Assembly (NCBI GenBank): GCA_947258715.1
Contig: CAMYJH010000023.1
Coordinates: 62,001 to 126,000, forward strand
Direction of reading: 5' to 3'
DNA length: 64,000 nucleotides
Source: an uncultured Gammaproteobacteria bacterium
Lineage (GTDB): Bacteria > Pseudomonadota > Gammaproteobacteria > HK1
A program made the position numbers and the translations under genes. The notes below the pieces were generated by a model. It had not been told where the DNA came from, did not search any database, and saw only the letters and a list, made by a program, of their open reading frames with translations. Positions 51,880-60,515 of the stretch are shown piece by piece (position 1 is the first letter of the stretch; each line of letters starts with the position of its first letter).

Positions 51880-52878
51880 TCAACCTGACGTCTCCCGGTA
51901 TTTCTTGCGCGCCTTGGTGAAGAAGCCGTGGTCTTTGCTGTATTCGCGCAAGACCCAGTCGACGAATCCCTGGCTGTATTGGCGCGATCCGAATTTGGGT
52001 TCGTGGGTGAACTCTTCCCGTTCGTCGATGGCGTGCGCCTTGCGAACGGAGAGTAAATCGAAGGAGTTAAAGCTAACGCCTTCGGGGAGACGCCTGGCGA
52101 TTTCGAGCATCGCTTCCTTGGCACGGTAGGGGTGTGTCCGGTCAACGTCGACCACGCGATACGTCGGGGCATTCGGATCGTCGATGATCTGGATAGGGAG
52201 GGCGTGCGTGGAATCCGCGTGCTGAATGGTGGGCGGCAGCACTGCGATCTGGGAGCCGGCGGGGGCGCGCACCACCTTGCGTACATCGGCGAGCCAGTTT
52301 TTTCGCACGCTGTCCAGCCGACCTTCGAGAGCTTTACTCAAGTCCGCGCTTTTGCCTGGGACGCTTTTGCCGCCGCGCCGGAAGTACATGCTGCCGGCGG
52401 AGAATGCCGTCTTTTCCCACAGCTCGTCGTCCGTGTAGGTGCCGGTTCGAGTGAAGACAATGGGCGGAAACGCGGCGCCGACCTCGATCGCCGCCAGCTT
52501 TCTGTCCTCCTTAGGGGCTTCGTGGATGTGGAAGTCGGAAAAGGGCGAGTCCGTGTAGTGGTGCAACTTGTCGGCAACCATCACCGGGTCCATGCCGAGC
52601 ACCGTCGAAACATCGGCGTCTAAGGGCTGACCGTCGGTCTCGACGCCGATCAGCACCACGCCGCCGCCGGAGTTCGCCATCGCCGCCAGATCCCGGATCA
52701 GCTCGCACCAGTCCCGGCTCGATCCGATATCGAATGCCGCCCGGAACTCCACATATTTCGACCGGCGTTTCGCGGAGAGCGCCTTTTTGAGCAGCGGTCC
52801 CATTGTGCTTCTCTGGGTGTCCATTGGCCTCAACGACTGCTTGAACTCAGGGGTCGACCGCGGCTGATGAACCGTCAT
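51880..52878 (-). CDS. AlbA_2 (Schlafen-like) domain protein
   Basis: 332 residues. The N-terminal half matches the AlbA_2/Schlafen putative nucleic-acid-binding domain: KYVEFRAAFD followed by the LAAMANSGGGVVLIGVETDG block, the usual ExK...AfaNsxGGxllIGvxddG pattern. The C-terminal half has a probable winged-helix part (YSQGFVDWVLREYSKDHGFF). Start ATG 52878 overlaps the upstream gene stop by four bases, so translation is coupled to a DOPA-dioxygenase-like gene. AlbA_2 proteins occur in transcription regulators and defence systems; no other defence gene is present here. Confidence 0.85.
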   Translation of the reverse strand: MTVHQPRSTPEFKQSLRPMDTQRSTMGPLLKKALSAKRRSKYVEFRAAFDIGSSRDWCELIRDLAAMANSGGGVVLIGVETDGQPLDADVSTVLGMDPVMVADKLHHYTDSPFSDFHIHEAPKEDRKLAAIEVGAAFPPIVFTRTGTYTDDELWEKTAFSAGSMYFRRGGKSVPGKSADLSKALEGRLDSVRKNWLADVRKVVRAPAGSQIAVLPPTIQHADSTHALPIQIIDDPNAPTYRVVDVDRTHPYRAKEAMLEIARRLPEGVSFNSFDLLSVRKAHAIDEREEFTHEPKFGSRQYSQGFVDWVLREYSKDHGFFTKARKKYRETSG

Positions 52879-53210
52879 TCATCTTTGAACAGCGAAACAT
52901 CCAGCTTTTCAATCCTGCCCATCCAGATGGCATGCTCGGTGTGGTCCGCCAGGTCGTCGCCGGTCTCGGGGTGGACGAAGACGACGAGACCGTCCCGGTT
53001 GAGTGCGAGCCAGGGAATCACCTTGCCGAACGACTCCGGGCCGAAAGCGAGCTGGCAGCTCCAGCGGGGGTGGGGCCCCACCGGGCGCTGGTGCATTCGG
53101 CCCATCTTCAGCGGAAAGCGCTTTTGCGCCGATTCGCAGAGCGCGCGCGCCTGCTCGATGGTGGACGCGTCGTAATAGACGTGGGCGTGAAATCCCCGGA
53201 TCTGCGCCAT
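52875..53210 (-). CDS. DOPA 4,5-dioxygenase family protein
   Basis: 111-residue small protein with the pattern of the DOPA 4,5-dioxygenase family: FHAHVYYD near the N-terminus, GPHPRWSCQLAF in the middle and GLVVFVHPETGDDLADHTEHAIWMG near the end. The histidines in HAH, HPR, HPE and H-T-E-H are candidate metal ligands. Substrate in bacteria is unknown. First gene of a two-gene unit with the AlbA_2 protein, overlapping by ATGA. Confidence 0.9.
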   Translation of the reverse strand: MAQIRGFHAHVYYDASTIEQARALCESAQKRFPLKMGRMHQRPVGPHPRWSCQLAFGPESFGKVIPWLALNRDGLVVFVHPETGDDLADHTEHAIWMGRIEKLDVSLFKDE

Positions 53211-53267
53211 CTCCGTGGTCCTATGGCTTGGGATCGGAGCCCATTATGCAGATGCCGCCGCGGCTGT

Positions 53268-53295
53268 AAAAAAAGGGGCGGCCCAAGGCCGCCCC
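53268..53295 (-). terminator. Rho-independent terminator of the glycerol transporter operon
   Basis: Leftward, GGGGCGGCC at 53287-53295 pairs with GGCCGCCCC at 53275-53283 across a 3-base loop, followed by seven T. It begins 36 bases after the glpV stop. Confidence 0.93.
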
Positions 53296-53330
53296 CACTG
53301 GACTATGGATTGAGCCTCGCGGCTCGGCGC

Positions 53331-55088
53331 TTATTTCACCCGTCCCTCGCGCCAGGCCTTGATCAGCTCGTCGTACTGAACGGTCTCGCCCTTCGGTTTT
53401 TCGTTGGCAAGCTTGGCTTTGGGCGATCCCGACTGGTTCAGCCAAACGGACTCGTTTTGCTCCTTGTTGAGCTTGGGTCCGCAATCGCCCTGAACGCCGG
53501 AGCGCTCCAGGCGTGCCAGCACCCGGTCCTGCTCCCGGGCCAGATTGTCCATCGCGGTCTCCGGCGTCACTTCGCCGGCCACCGCCTCACCGATGTTCTG
53601 CCACCACAGCTGCGCCAGCTTGGGGTAGTCCGGCACGTTGGTTCCGCTCGGCGTCCACGCGACCCGGGCCGGGCTTCGGTAGAACTCCACCAGGCCGCCG
53701 AGCTTGGGCGCGCGATCGGTGAACGACTGATGGCGTATGTCGCTGTCTCGGACGATGGTGAGACCTACGTGGGATTTTTTAAGCGACACGGTCTTCGAAA
53801 CCGTGAACTGAGCGAATAGCCACGCGGCTTTGCGCCGCTCCAGCGGCGTGCTCTTGAGCAGGGTCCAGGATCCCGCATCCTGGTAGCCGAGCTTCATGCC
53901 TTCTTCCCAGTAGGGCCCGTGGGGCGATGGCGCCATGCGCCACAACGGCGTTCCGCTGGCGTCGACGGTGTTATTGCCCTTGTCCTGGCCCTCCACCATG
54001 GAAGCGGTGAATGCCGTGTACCAGAAAATCTGCTGCGCCACGTTACCCTTGGCGAGGCTCGGGAGCGACTGGTAGAAGTCCATGCCGAGCGCCCCCGGCG
54101 GCGCGTATTTACGCAGCCACTCCATGTATTTTCGCAGCGCGTACTTGGCGGCCGGGCCGTTTGCCGCACCGCCGCGGGCGACGGTTGCCCCCACCGGTCG
54201 GCAGCCTTCGACGCGAATACCCCACTCGTCCACCGGTTCGCCGTTGGGAAGACCCTTATCACCGGCGCCGGCCATGGAAAGCCACGCGTCGGTGAAGCGC
54301 CAGCCGAGATCCGGCGCCTTCTTGCCATAGTCCATGTGGCCGAAGACCGCTTTGCCGTCGATCTCTTTCACGTGCACGGCGAAGAACTCGGCGATGTCTT
54401 CGTAGGCGGACCAGTTGACCGGCACGCCGAGCTCATAGCCATAGACGTCCAGGAATTTCTTCTTGAAGTCCGGACGCTGGAACCAGTCATAGCGGAACCA
54501 GTACAGATTCGCGAACTGCTGGTCCGGCAGCTGGTAAAGCTTGCCGTCGGGCCCGGTGGTGAACTCCTTGCCGATGAAGTCGTCGACGTCCAGCGTAGGG
54601 AGCGTCACGTCCTTGCCGTCCCCCGCCATCCAGTCGGTGAGGTTGACCACGTGACCGTAACGGAAGTGCGTGCCAATCAGGTCGCTATCGTTGACGTATG
54701 CGTCGTAGACGTTCTGTCCCGACTGCATCTGAGTCTGCAGCTTTTCGATAACGTCGCCTTCCTGGATCAAATCGTGGGTCACCTTGATGCCCGTGATTTC
54801 TTCGAATGCTTTGGTCAGAATCTTGGACTCATAGTCGTGGGTCGGTATGGTTTCCGACACGACCTTGATTTCCATACCTTGGAACGGTCTTGCCGCGTTG
54901 ATGAACCACTCCATCTCCGCCAGCTGTTGCTCCTGGGTGAGGGTGGAGGGCTGGAACTCGTTCTCGACCCATTTTCTCGCCGCGGCCATGTCCGCGCTCG
55001 CCGAGATCGCGAATGCGCATAGGGCGGCGGTTGTCGTGGTTCCGAGAAGCAGGTCCTTCAAGCCTCTCTGTTGCTTTTCGCCGGTCAT
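53331..55088 (-). CDS. glpV: Glycerol-type ABC transporter substrate-binding protein (GlpV-like)
   Basis: 585-residue periplasmic binding protein of the extracellular solute-binding family 1. AGGAGG lies six bases before ATG 55088. Signal peptide with TTTAALCAFAISASA. The mature part has the pattern of GlpV from the rhizobial glycerol uptake system: KVVSETIPTHDYESKILTKAFEEITGIKV and NVYDAYVNDSDLIGTHFRYG. Last gene of the glpSTPQ-DUF2160-glpV operon, which ends with a strong terminator. A GC hairpin precedes it. Glycerol is the likely ligand by gene set, not proven by sequence. Confidence 0.9.
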   Translation of the reverse strand: MTGEKQQRGLKDLLLGTTTTAALCAFAISASADMAAARKWVENEFQPSTLTQEQQLAEMEWFINAARPFQGMEIKVVSETIPTHDYESKILTKAFEEITGIKVTHDLIQEGDVIEKLQTQMQSGQNVYDAYVNDSDLIGTHFRYGHVVNLTDWMAGDGKDVTLPTLDVDDFIGKEFTTGPDGKLYQLPDQQFANLYWFRYDWFQRPDFKKKFLDVYGYELGVPVNWSAYEDIAEFFAVHVKEIDGKAVFGHMDYGKKAPDLGWRFTDAWLSMAGAGDKGLPNGEPVDEWGIRVEGCRPVGATVARGGAANGPAAKYALRKYMEWLRKYAPPGALGMDFYQSLPSLAKGNVAQQIFWYTAFTASMVEGQDKGNNTVDASGTPLWRMAPSPHGPYWEEGMKLGYQDAGSWTLLKSTPLERRKAAWLFAQFTVSKTVSLKKSHVGLTIVRDSDIRHQSFTDRAPKLGGLVEFYRSPARVAWTPSGTNVPDYPKLAQLWWQNIGEAVAGEVTPETAMDNLAREQDRVLARLERSGVQGDCGPKLNKEQNESVWLNQSGSPKAKLANEKPKGETVQYDELIKAWREGRVK

Positions 55089-55124
55089 TGTTTCTCCTCC
55101 TGTAGGCCTTGTGTTTATAGCCGT

Positions 55125-55157
55125 GTCGCCGGCGCAAAGGCCTCATTCACCGGCGAC
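55125..55157 (-). other. Intercistronic hairpin before glpV
   Basis: GTCGCCGG at 55125-55132 and CCGGCGAC at 55150-55157 form a perfect 8-bp stem with a 17-base loop, in the 86-base gap between the DUF2160 gene and glpV. Probably shields the highly needed glpV transcript from decay. Confidence 0.6.
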
Positions 55158-55174
55158 GCGAGAGTATCCGAGAT

Positions 55175-55456
55175 TCAGCCCCAGCGCATCAGCACAATCA
55201 ACCAGATTACCGAGATCCCGAGCGCAAACCAGATGCTGAAATCGGTGAATCCCAGCCACCCCAGGTGGACATAGGCGCTGCTGAGCAGCCCGATGAACAG
55301 CCGGTCGCCGGGCGTGGTGGTGAGCGGCAAAAAGCCCCGGCGAGGCGGGGACGGGGCGATGAGCTGCCAGGTCGTCATGGCCGAAAGAATCACCCCAATG
55401 GTGATGAAAAACGTTGCGGTCGGCGCCGTCCAGGCCATCCATTCGAGGTTGATCAC
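55175..55456 (-). CDS. DUF2160 membrane protein of the glycerol ABC transporter
   Basis: 93 residues with two or three membrane segments (TATFFITIGVILSAMTTW; IGLLSSAYVHLGWLGF; IWFALGISVIWLIVLMRW). It matches DUF2160, the small membrane protein found in glycerol transporter clusters between permease and binding-protein genes. Possibly an accessory or stability subunit. It is 10 bases after glpQ and 86 before glpV. Confidence 0.9.
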   Translation of the reverse strand: MINLEWMAWTAPTATFFITIGVILSAMTTWQLIAPSPPRRGFLPLTTTPGDRLFIGLLSSAYVHLGWLGFTDFSIWFALGISVIWLIVLMRWG

Positions 55457-55466
55457 GTCGATGTCC

Positions 55467-56270
55467 TCATACCCGTCCGAGGGCGAAACCCTTGGCCATG
55501 TAATTGCGCACGAACCATATCACCAGCGCTCCCGGCACGATGGTGAGGATACCCGCGGCGGCGAGCAAACCCCAATCCAGTCCGGTGGCGCTTACGGTTC
55601 GCGTCATGACCGCGGCGATGGGCTTTGCATTGGTGACCGTCAACGTGCGCGCGAGCAACAGTTCCACCCAGGAGAACATGAAGCAGAAGAAGGCGGTCAC
55701 TCCGATGCCGGTTCGAATCAAGGGCACGAAAATGGTGGCGAAGAAGCGGGGAAAGGAATAGCCGTCGATATAAGCGGTTTCATCGATCTCCCTCGGTACC
55801 CCGGACATGAAGCCTTCCAAAATCCATACCGCCAGCGGAACGTTGAACAGGCAGTGAGAGATTGCTACCGCGATGTGGGTATCGATCAGCCCGAAGGTCG
55901 AATAGAGCTGAAAGAACGGCAGCAGAAATACGGCGGGCGGCGCCATGCGGTTGGTGAGCAGCCAGAAAAACATGTGCTTGTCGCCGAGAAAGCGATAGCG
56001 GGAGAAAGCGTAAGCGGCGGGCAGCGCGGTCAGCAGGGCGATGGCGGTGTTGATGCTGACGTAAATTAGCGAGTTCACGTAGCCGGAGTACCAAGATTCC
56101 TCGGTGAATATCTTGACGTAGTTGGTGAGGGTCGGGTCCTTCGGGTAAAGCGCGAATGCGTTGAGGATGTCCGCGTTGCTGCGCAACGACATGTTCAGCA
56201 TCCAGTAAATCGGCAGCAGCAAAAGCACCAGGTAGACGATGAGGCCGATGGTCCGCTTTTGAATTCTCAT
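55467..56270 (-). CDS. glpQ: Glycerol-type ABC transporter permease (GlpQ-like)
   Basis: 267-residue MalG-type inner-membrane permease. The EAA coupling loop is EGFMSGVPREIDETAYIDGYS, and six membrane helices are visible. ATG overlaps the glpP stop by four bases, so the permease pair is coupled. It interacts with the GlpS/GlpT ATPases through the EAA helix. Distinct from the phosphodiesterase also called glpQ in E. coli. Confidence 0.92.
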   Translation of the reverse strand: MRIQKRTIGLIVYLVLLLLPIYWMLNMSLRSNADILNAFALYPKDPTLTNYVKIFTEESWYSGYVNSLIYVSINTAIALLTALPAAYAFSRYRFLGDKHMFFWLLTNRMAPPAVFLLPFFQLYSTFGLIDTHIAVAISHCLFNVPLAVWILEGFMSGVPREIDETAYIDGYSFPRFFATIFVPLIRTGIGVTAFFCFMFSWVELLLARTLTVTNAKPIAAVMTRTVSATGLDWGLLAAAGILTIVPGALVIWFVRNYMAKGFALGRV

Positions 56271-57139
56271 CGTTTATCCCCGGTGCCGACGTTTTGAAGC
56301 GCCTGATAGAAGAGCCAGCTGAAAAGAAGAACGATTAGGAAATAAATCAAAGAAAAAGCAGCTGCTGGACCCAGATCGAACTGTCCTACAGCCATTTTCA
56401 CCAGATGGATGGAAAGGAAAGTCGTGGCGTTTCCAGGCCCGCCGCCCGTGAGCACGAAAGGCTCGGCGTAAATCAGGAAGCTGTCCATGAATCGCAGCAG
56501 CACGGCGATGGTCAACACGCCACGCATTTTGGGCAGCTGGATGTAGCGGAAGGTCGCCCAGGCGGAGGCGCCGTCGATGCGCGCCGCCTGAAAATAGGCT
56601 TCGGGTATTGCCCTCAAACCGGCGTACGCCAGCAGCACCACCAGCGGCGTCCAGTGCCAGACCTCCATCAGCATCACCGTGACCCAGGCGTCCAGAGGCG
56701 CCGCGGTATGATCGAACTCGAGCCCCAAGCCGTTGATGGCGACGCCCATCAGTCCAATGTCAGGGCGGGTGAAGATGATCCAGATGGTGCCGATGACGTT
56801 CCAGGGAATGAGTAGCGGAAGCGCCAGCAGCACGAGACAGAGCGACGCGCGCCAGCCCTGCTTTGGCATCGCCAACGCGATGGCGACACCGAGCGGTATC
56901 TCGATAAGCAAAACAAGACCCGAGAACAGGAACTGATTTCCCAGCGCCTCGTGCAGCCGCCGGTCGGTGAGCACCTCTTTGAACCACTCGGTGCCGACAA
57001 AAACACGCTGTCCCGGACCAAAGATGTCCTGCACGGAGTAGTTGACCACCGTCATGAGTGGAATAATCGCGGAAATCGCGACGATCAGAAAAACCGGCAC
57101 CACAAGCCACCAGGCGCGATTGTCTTCCCATTTATCCAT
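56267..57139 (-). CDS. glpP: Glycerol-type ABC transporter permease (GlpP-like)
   Basis: 290-residue MalF-type permease with about six membrane segments (WWLVVPVFLIVAISAIIPLMTVV at the start). EAA loop: GLRAIPEAYFQAARIDGAS. It forms the membrane channel with GlpQ. The gene begins 15 bases after glpT and overlaps glpQ by four bases. Confidence 0.92.
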   Translation of the reverse strand: MDKWEDNRAWWLVVPVFLIVAISAIIPLMTVVNYSVQDIFGPGQRVFVGTEWFKEVLTDRRLHEALGNQFLFSGLVLLIEIPLGVAIALAMPKQGWRASLCLVLLALPLLIPWNVIGTIWIIFTRPDIGLMGVAINGLGLEFDHTAAPLDAWVTVMLMEVWHWTPLVVLLAYAGLRAIPEAYFQAARIDGASAWATFRYIQLPKMRGVLTIAVLLRFMDSFLIYAEPFVLTGGGPGNATTFLSIHLVKMAVGQFDLGPAAAFSLIYFLIVLLFSWLFYQALQNVGTGDKR

Positions 57140-57154
57140 GATGCTTCACTGGTC

Positions 57155-58240
57155 TCAGCCGATCAGACGGCCGTCGGCATAAACGCGTATCATCCGCGGA
57201 TTGAAATTCACCCGGCACTTAACTTCTGGCAGCGCCCAGTCCTCGGGCAGCTTCATCTTGATTTCCAGGCCCTCCAGCATACAAGTGACGATCTTGTAGT
57301 TTCCGAGATCGTCGACGGCTCGGATCGTGGTTTCCAGCGAGCCCCTGTCAGTTCCGCTGGCGGGGCGCACGAACTCCGGACGTACCCCAAGCTCCAGCTT
57401 CTGCTCTTTAGCAACAATCTTTTCAAGAATTGACTCCGGCAGCGAAACAGTTTGTCCGGCGATCCTGACTCCATCTTCGCTCGCTTCGCAGGGTAGAAAG
57501 TTCATGCCGGGGCTGCCGATGAAGTAGCCGATAAAGCGATGGGCGGGCGACTCGAACAGCTCCTGCGGCGTGCCCACCTGCAGCACCTGACCCTCGTTCA
57601 TTACCACCACCTGGTCGGCGAAGGTGAGCGCTTCCGCCTGGTCGTGGGTGACGTAGATGAGCGTCAGCTTAAAACGCTCGTGGATTTCTTTGAGCTTGCG
57701 CCGAAGCAGCCACTTGGCCTGGGGATCGATGACCGTGAGCGGCTCGTCGAACAGGATCGCCGCCACGTCCGAACGCACCAGCCCGCGGCCGAGCGAAATC
57801 TTCTGTTTTGCGTCCGCCGTCAGTCTTCGAGCGCGAGTCTTGAGCTCACCCTCGAGCTCGAGCATTTCAGCCACTTCGTGGACCCGCTCACGTACCGTGT
57901 TCTCGTCCGCTTTTCGGTTTCGCAAAGGGAACGCGAGATTGTCGAACACGCTCATGGTGTCGTAGATCACCGGAAACTGAAAAACCTGAGCGATGTTTCG
58001 CGCCTCGGTCTTACGCTCGGTCACGTCCTCGCCGTCGAAGCTCACCCGACCTCGGGTCGGGATTACGAGCCCTGACATGACGTTCAAAAGAGTGGTCTTC
58101 CCGCATCCGGAGGGCCCGAGCAGCGCGTATGCGCCGCCGTCGATCCACACCTGGTCCAGCTCCTTGAGGGCCCAGTCCTCATCGCGGACCGGTGTCTTGA
58201 GGTAGGAATGGGCAATTTGTTTGAGCTCGATCTCCGCCAT
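57155..58240 (-). CDS. glpT: Glycerol-type ABC transporter ATPase with degenerate signature (GlpT-like)
   Basis: 361-residue MalK-type ATPase. Walker A GPSGCGKT (42-49, Lys48), Q-loop Gln88, Walker B ILFDEP (Asp165, Glu166), H-loop His199 in VTHDQ: all intact. The signature, however, reads LTADAKQKISLGRG where LSGGQ is expected (140-144). So this subunit can bind and hydrolyse ATP on its own nucleotide side but cannot complete the partner site. C-terminal TOBE-like domain present. The next ATPase, GlpS, has the opposite defects. Not the glycerol-3-phosphate antiporter that bears the same name in E. coli. Confidence 0.92.
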   Translation of the reverse strand: MAEIELKQIAHSYLKTPVRDEDWALKELDQVWIDGGAYALLGPSGCGKTTLLNVMSGLVIPTRGRVSFDGEDVTERKTEARNIAQVFQFPVIYDTMSVFDNLAFPLRNRKADENTVRERVHEVAEMLELEGELKTRARRLTADAKQKISLGRGLVRSDVAAILFDEPLTVIDPQAKWLLRRKLKEIHERFKLTLIYVTHDQAEALTFADQVVVMNEGQVLQVGTPQELFESPAHRFIGYFIGSPGMNFLPCEASEDGVRIAGQTVSLPESILEKIVAKEQKLELGVRPEFVRPASGTDRGSLETTIRAVDDLGNYKIVTCMLEGLEIKMKLPEDWALPEVKCRVNFNPRMIRVYADGRLIG

Positions 58241-58242
58241 CG

Positions 58243-59337
58243 TCAGCCACCGCCTCGCGCTTCGTAAGGAGGGCAGGCCGCGAGGCGCCCGCTGCCATCA
58301 AAGGCGTAGACATGATCCGGATCGACGAAGATGCTGACGGTGTCTCCGAGCCCGAAACTGTGCACCCCTTCCTCCTGCGCTACCCACGAGACACCGTGAT
58401 GCTCCAGGTGAATGAACGTCTCTGAGCCGCTGATTTCGGCCAGCTCGACGCAGCCTTCGATTTCCAGGTCCCGGTCACTCTGGCGTCTGACATTGAGAAA
58501 ATTGGCGCGGACCCCGAAACGGTACGCGCCTTCGTCCAGTAAGGTCATATGGTCGGGCAGATCCATGCTTATCGTGTCGCCGAGCACTGCCGAACGGCCG
58601 GTCACGCGACCGCCGATCAGATTGATGGGCGGATCGCTGAACACCTTGCCCACGCGTTCCGACGCGGGCGCGTGAAAGACCTCGATGCTCGGACCCGACT
58701 GGAGGATACGGCCCTCATCCACCACGAACGCGTGGCCGCCGAGCAGCAGTGCCTCCGTCGGCTCGGTGGTGGCGTAGACCACGATGGATTCCCGGCGCCT
58801 GAAGATCGCGCGTAGCTCCTGGCGCAGCTCCTCCCTCAGCTTGTAATCCAGGTTAACCAACGGCTCGTCGAGGAGCAGGAGACCGGCTTCCTTGACCAGT
58901 GCCCGGGCCAGGGCAACGCGCTGCTGCTGTCCTCCACTGAGTTCCGCGGGCAGCCGGTCAAGCAGCGCGTCGATGTGCAGCGATTTCGCTACCGACCGGA
59001 CGCGCTGGTCAATTTCCTGCGGCGAGACTCCGGCCCGTCGCAAGGGCGAGGCGACGTTATCGAAAACCGTGAACGACGGATAATTGATGAACTGCTGGTA
59101 GACCATCGCCACGTTGCGCTGGCGCACCGAGGCTCCAGTGACGTCGACGCCGTCGACGAATATTTTTCCGGAGCTTGGCCGGTCCAGCCCGGCAAGAAGC
59201 CGCAATAGCGTGGTTTTGCCCGCTAGCGTGTGGCCGAGCAGTACGTTGAGCGAGCCGGACTTGAGCTCCATGGAAGTGGGGAAAATGTGGGTCTCCGCCC
59301 CCATTTTGCGGGTAACTTCCTCGAGCCGGATGGTCAT
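58243..59337 (-). CDS. glpS: Glycerol-type ABC transporter ATPase with degenerate H-loop (GlpS-like)
   Basis: 364-residue MalK-type ATPase, first gene of the operon. The signature LSGGQQQR is intact (133-140) and Walker B LLLLDEP is intact (Asp157, Glu158). The Walker A is GHTLAGKT with Ala in place of Gly (35-42), and the H-loop reads ATTEPTE, with no histidine (190-193). It thus gives a good signature to its partner but holds a poor catalytic site itself. Stop lies two bases before the glpT start. The C-terminal half is a TOBE-type regulatory domain. Confidence 0.92.
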   Translation of the reverse strand: MTIRLEEVTRKMGAETHIFPTSMELKSGSLNVLLGHTLAGKTTLLRLLAGLDRPSSGKIFVDGVDVTGASVRQRNVAMVYQQFINYPSFTVFDNVASPLRRAGVSPQEIDQRVRSVAKSLHIDALLDRLPAELSGGQQQRVALARALVKEAGLLLLDEPLVNLDYKLREELRQELRAIFRRRESIVVYATTEPTEALLLGGHAFVVDEGRILQSGPSIEVFHAPASERVGKVFSDPPINLIGGRVTGRSAVLGDTISMDLPDHMTLLDEGAYRFGVRANFLNVRRQSDRDLEIEGCVELAEISGSETFIHLEHHGVSWVAQEEGVHSFGLGDTVSIFVDPDHVYAFDGSGRLAACPPYEARGGG

Positions 59338-59488
59338 TTCTTATCTGTATTGCCGGTAGTGGAGGACGGTCCGTCTTTCGGCCGGACTGCGAGAGGTTAT
59401 CCGATATCCGCGGCAAATTTCTATCGCCAATCAACGCGGATGCAAGACCCGGCTTCGGTCGCGAGCGAGCAGCCAACTCACGGCTTGC

Positions 59489-60425
59489 TTATATTGCACT
59501 CCGCGCCAGCGCCGCGCCCTTGCCCAGGGCGTGCAGCTTGGCCGCCGCCACCGCCTTGGGCAGCGGCGCCATGCCGCAGTTGGTGCAGGGAAAAATTCTT
59601 TCGGCGTCTACGTACTGGGTCGCCTCTTCAATGGTTTCCGCCACTTTCTCGGCCGACTCCACCTTCAGGCTGGCCACGTCTATGGCGCCCACCATCAGCT
59701 CTTTATCCTTGAGCAGACCAAGCAGCGACAGCGGAACCTTGGAATTGGCGCATTCCAGCGAAACCTGATCGATTCGACTCTCGTTGAGCACGGGGAAAGT
59801 TTGCTCGTACTGGCGCCATTCGCTGCCGAGCGTTTCTTTCCACTTCAGGTTTTCTTCGATGCCGTACCCGTAGCAGATATGCACCGCGGTTTTGCACGAA
59901 AGCCCTTCAATGGCGCGGTGAAGCGCGGCGATGCCCCATTCCTCTACGTCGTCCATAAAGACGTTAAAAGCCGGCTCGTCGAACTGCATCAGGTCGACGC
60001 CTAAAGCGTCAAGCTCTTTCGCTTCTTCGTTGAGCAAAGCGGCAAACGCCATCGCCATGTCGGCGCGCTTGCCGTAGTGCGCGTCAGCGATGGTGTCGCA
60101 GATGGTCATGGGGCCGGGGAGCGTGAACTTGAGCCCTCGATCGGTATGCGCACGGGTGAATTTCACCTCCTCGCTGTGCGCCGATCCCTTGCGCCTGACC
60201 GCTGAGGTTACCGTAGGCACTTTGACAACGTAGCGATTGTCGCGGATCCCCATCTTGGTCATTTTCTGCCAGTCGATGCCATGGACATGATGAAGAAATC
60301 CATGCACGAAGTGCTCGCGAAACTGCTCCCCATTAGAGACGATGTCGATACCCGCGCTTTAGTTTTTCAGGTTCAGCAAGCCACTCGGGTTTGGGCAGGC
60401 TTCCAGCAATGGTCGTTTCGAACAT
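59489..60425 (-). pseudogene. MetE C-terminal-like (cobalamin-independent methionine synthase type II) gene, internal deletion
   Basis: The start at 60425 reads MFETTIAGSLPKPEWLAEPEKLK, the usual N-terminus of short MetE-like methyltransferases. After 27 or so residues the frame is lost at about 60355-60362. It resumes in another frame as AGIDIVSNGEQFREHFVHGFLHHVHGID and runs to the stop at 59489 with the zinc-ligand motifs QFDEPAF and CTNCGMAPLP intact. Family members have about 30 more residues between the two parts. So an out-of-frame deletion has occurred, or the assembly dropped bases. Transcribed in the same direction as the downstream glpS operon. Confidence 0.85.
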
Positions 60426-60515
60426 GGCTATACCTCGTTGCAAACTGCTCGGGAAGTCGTTTTTTACCCGCCCGTTTCCTCGCCCTTGTCCCGCTCGGAC
60501 CTTCAGGCGAGCATT

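Noticed and set aside
53919..55022. 367-codon open frame antisense to glpV
   Set aside because: No motifs and wholly inside a well-supported gene on the other strand.
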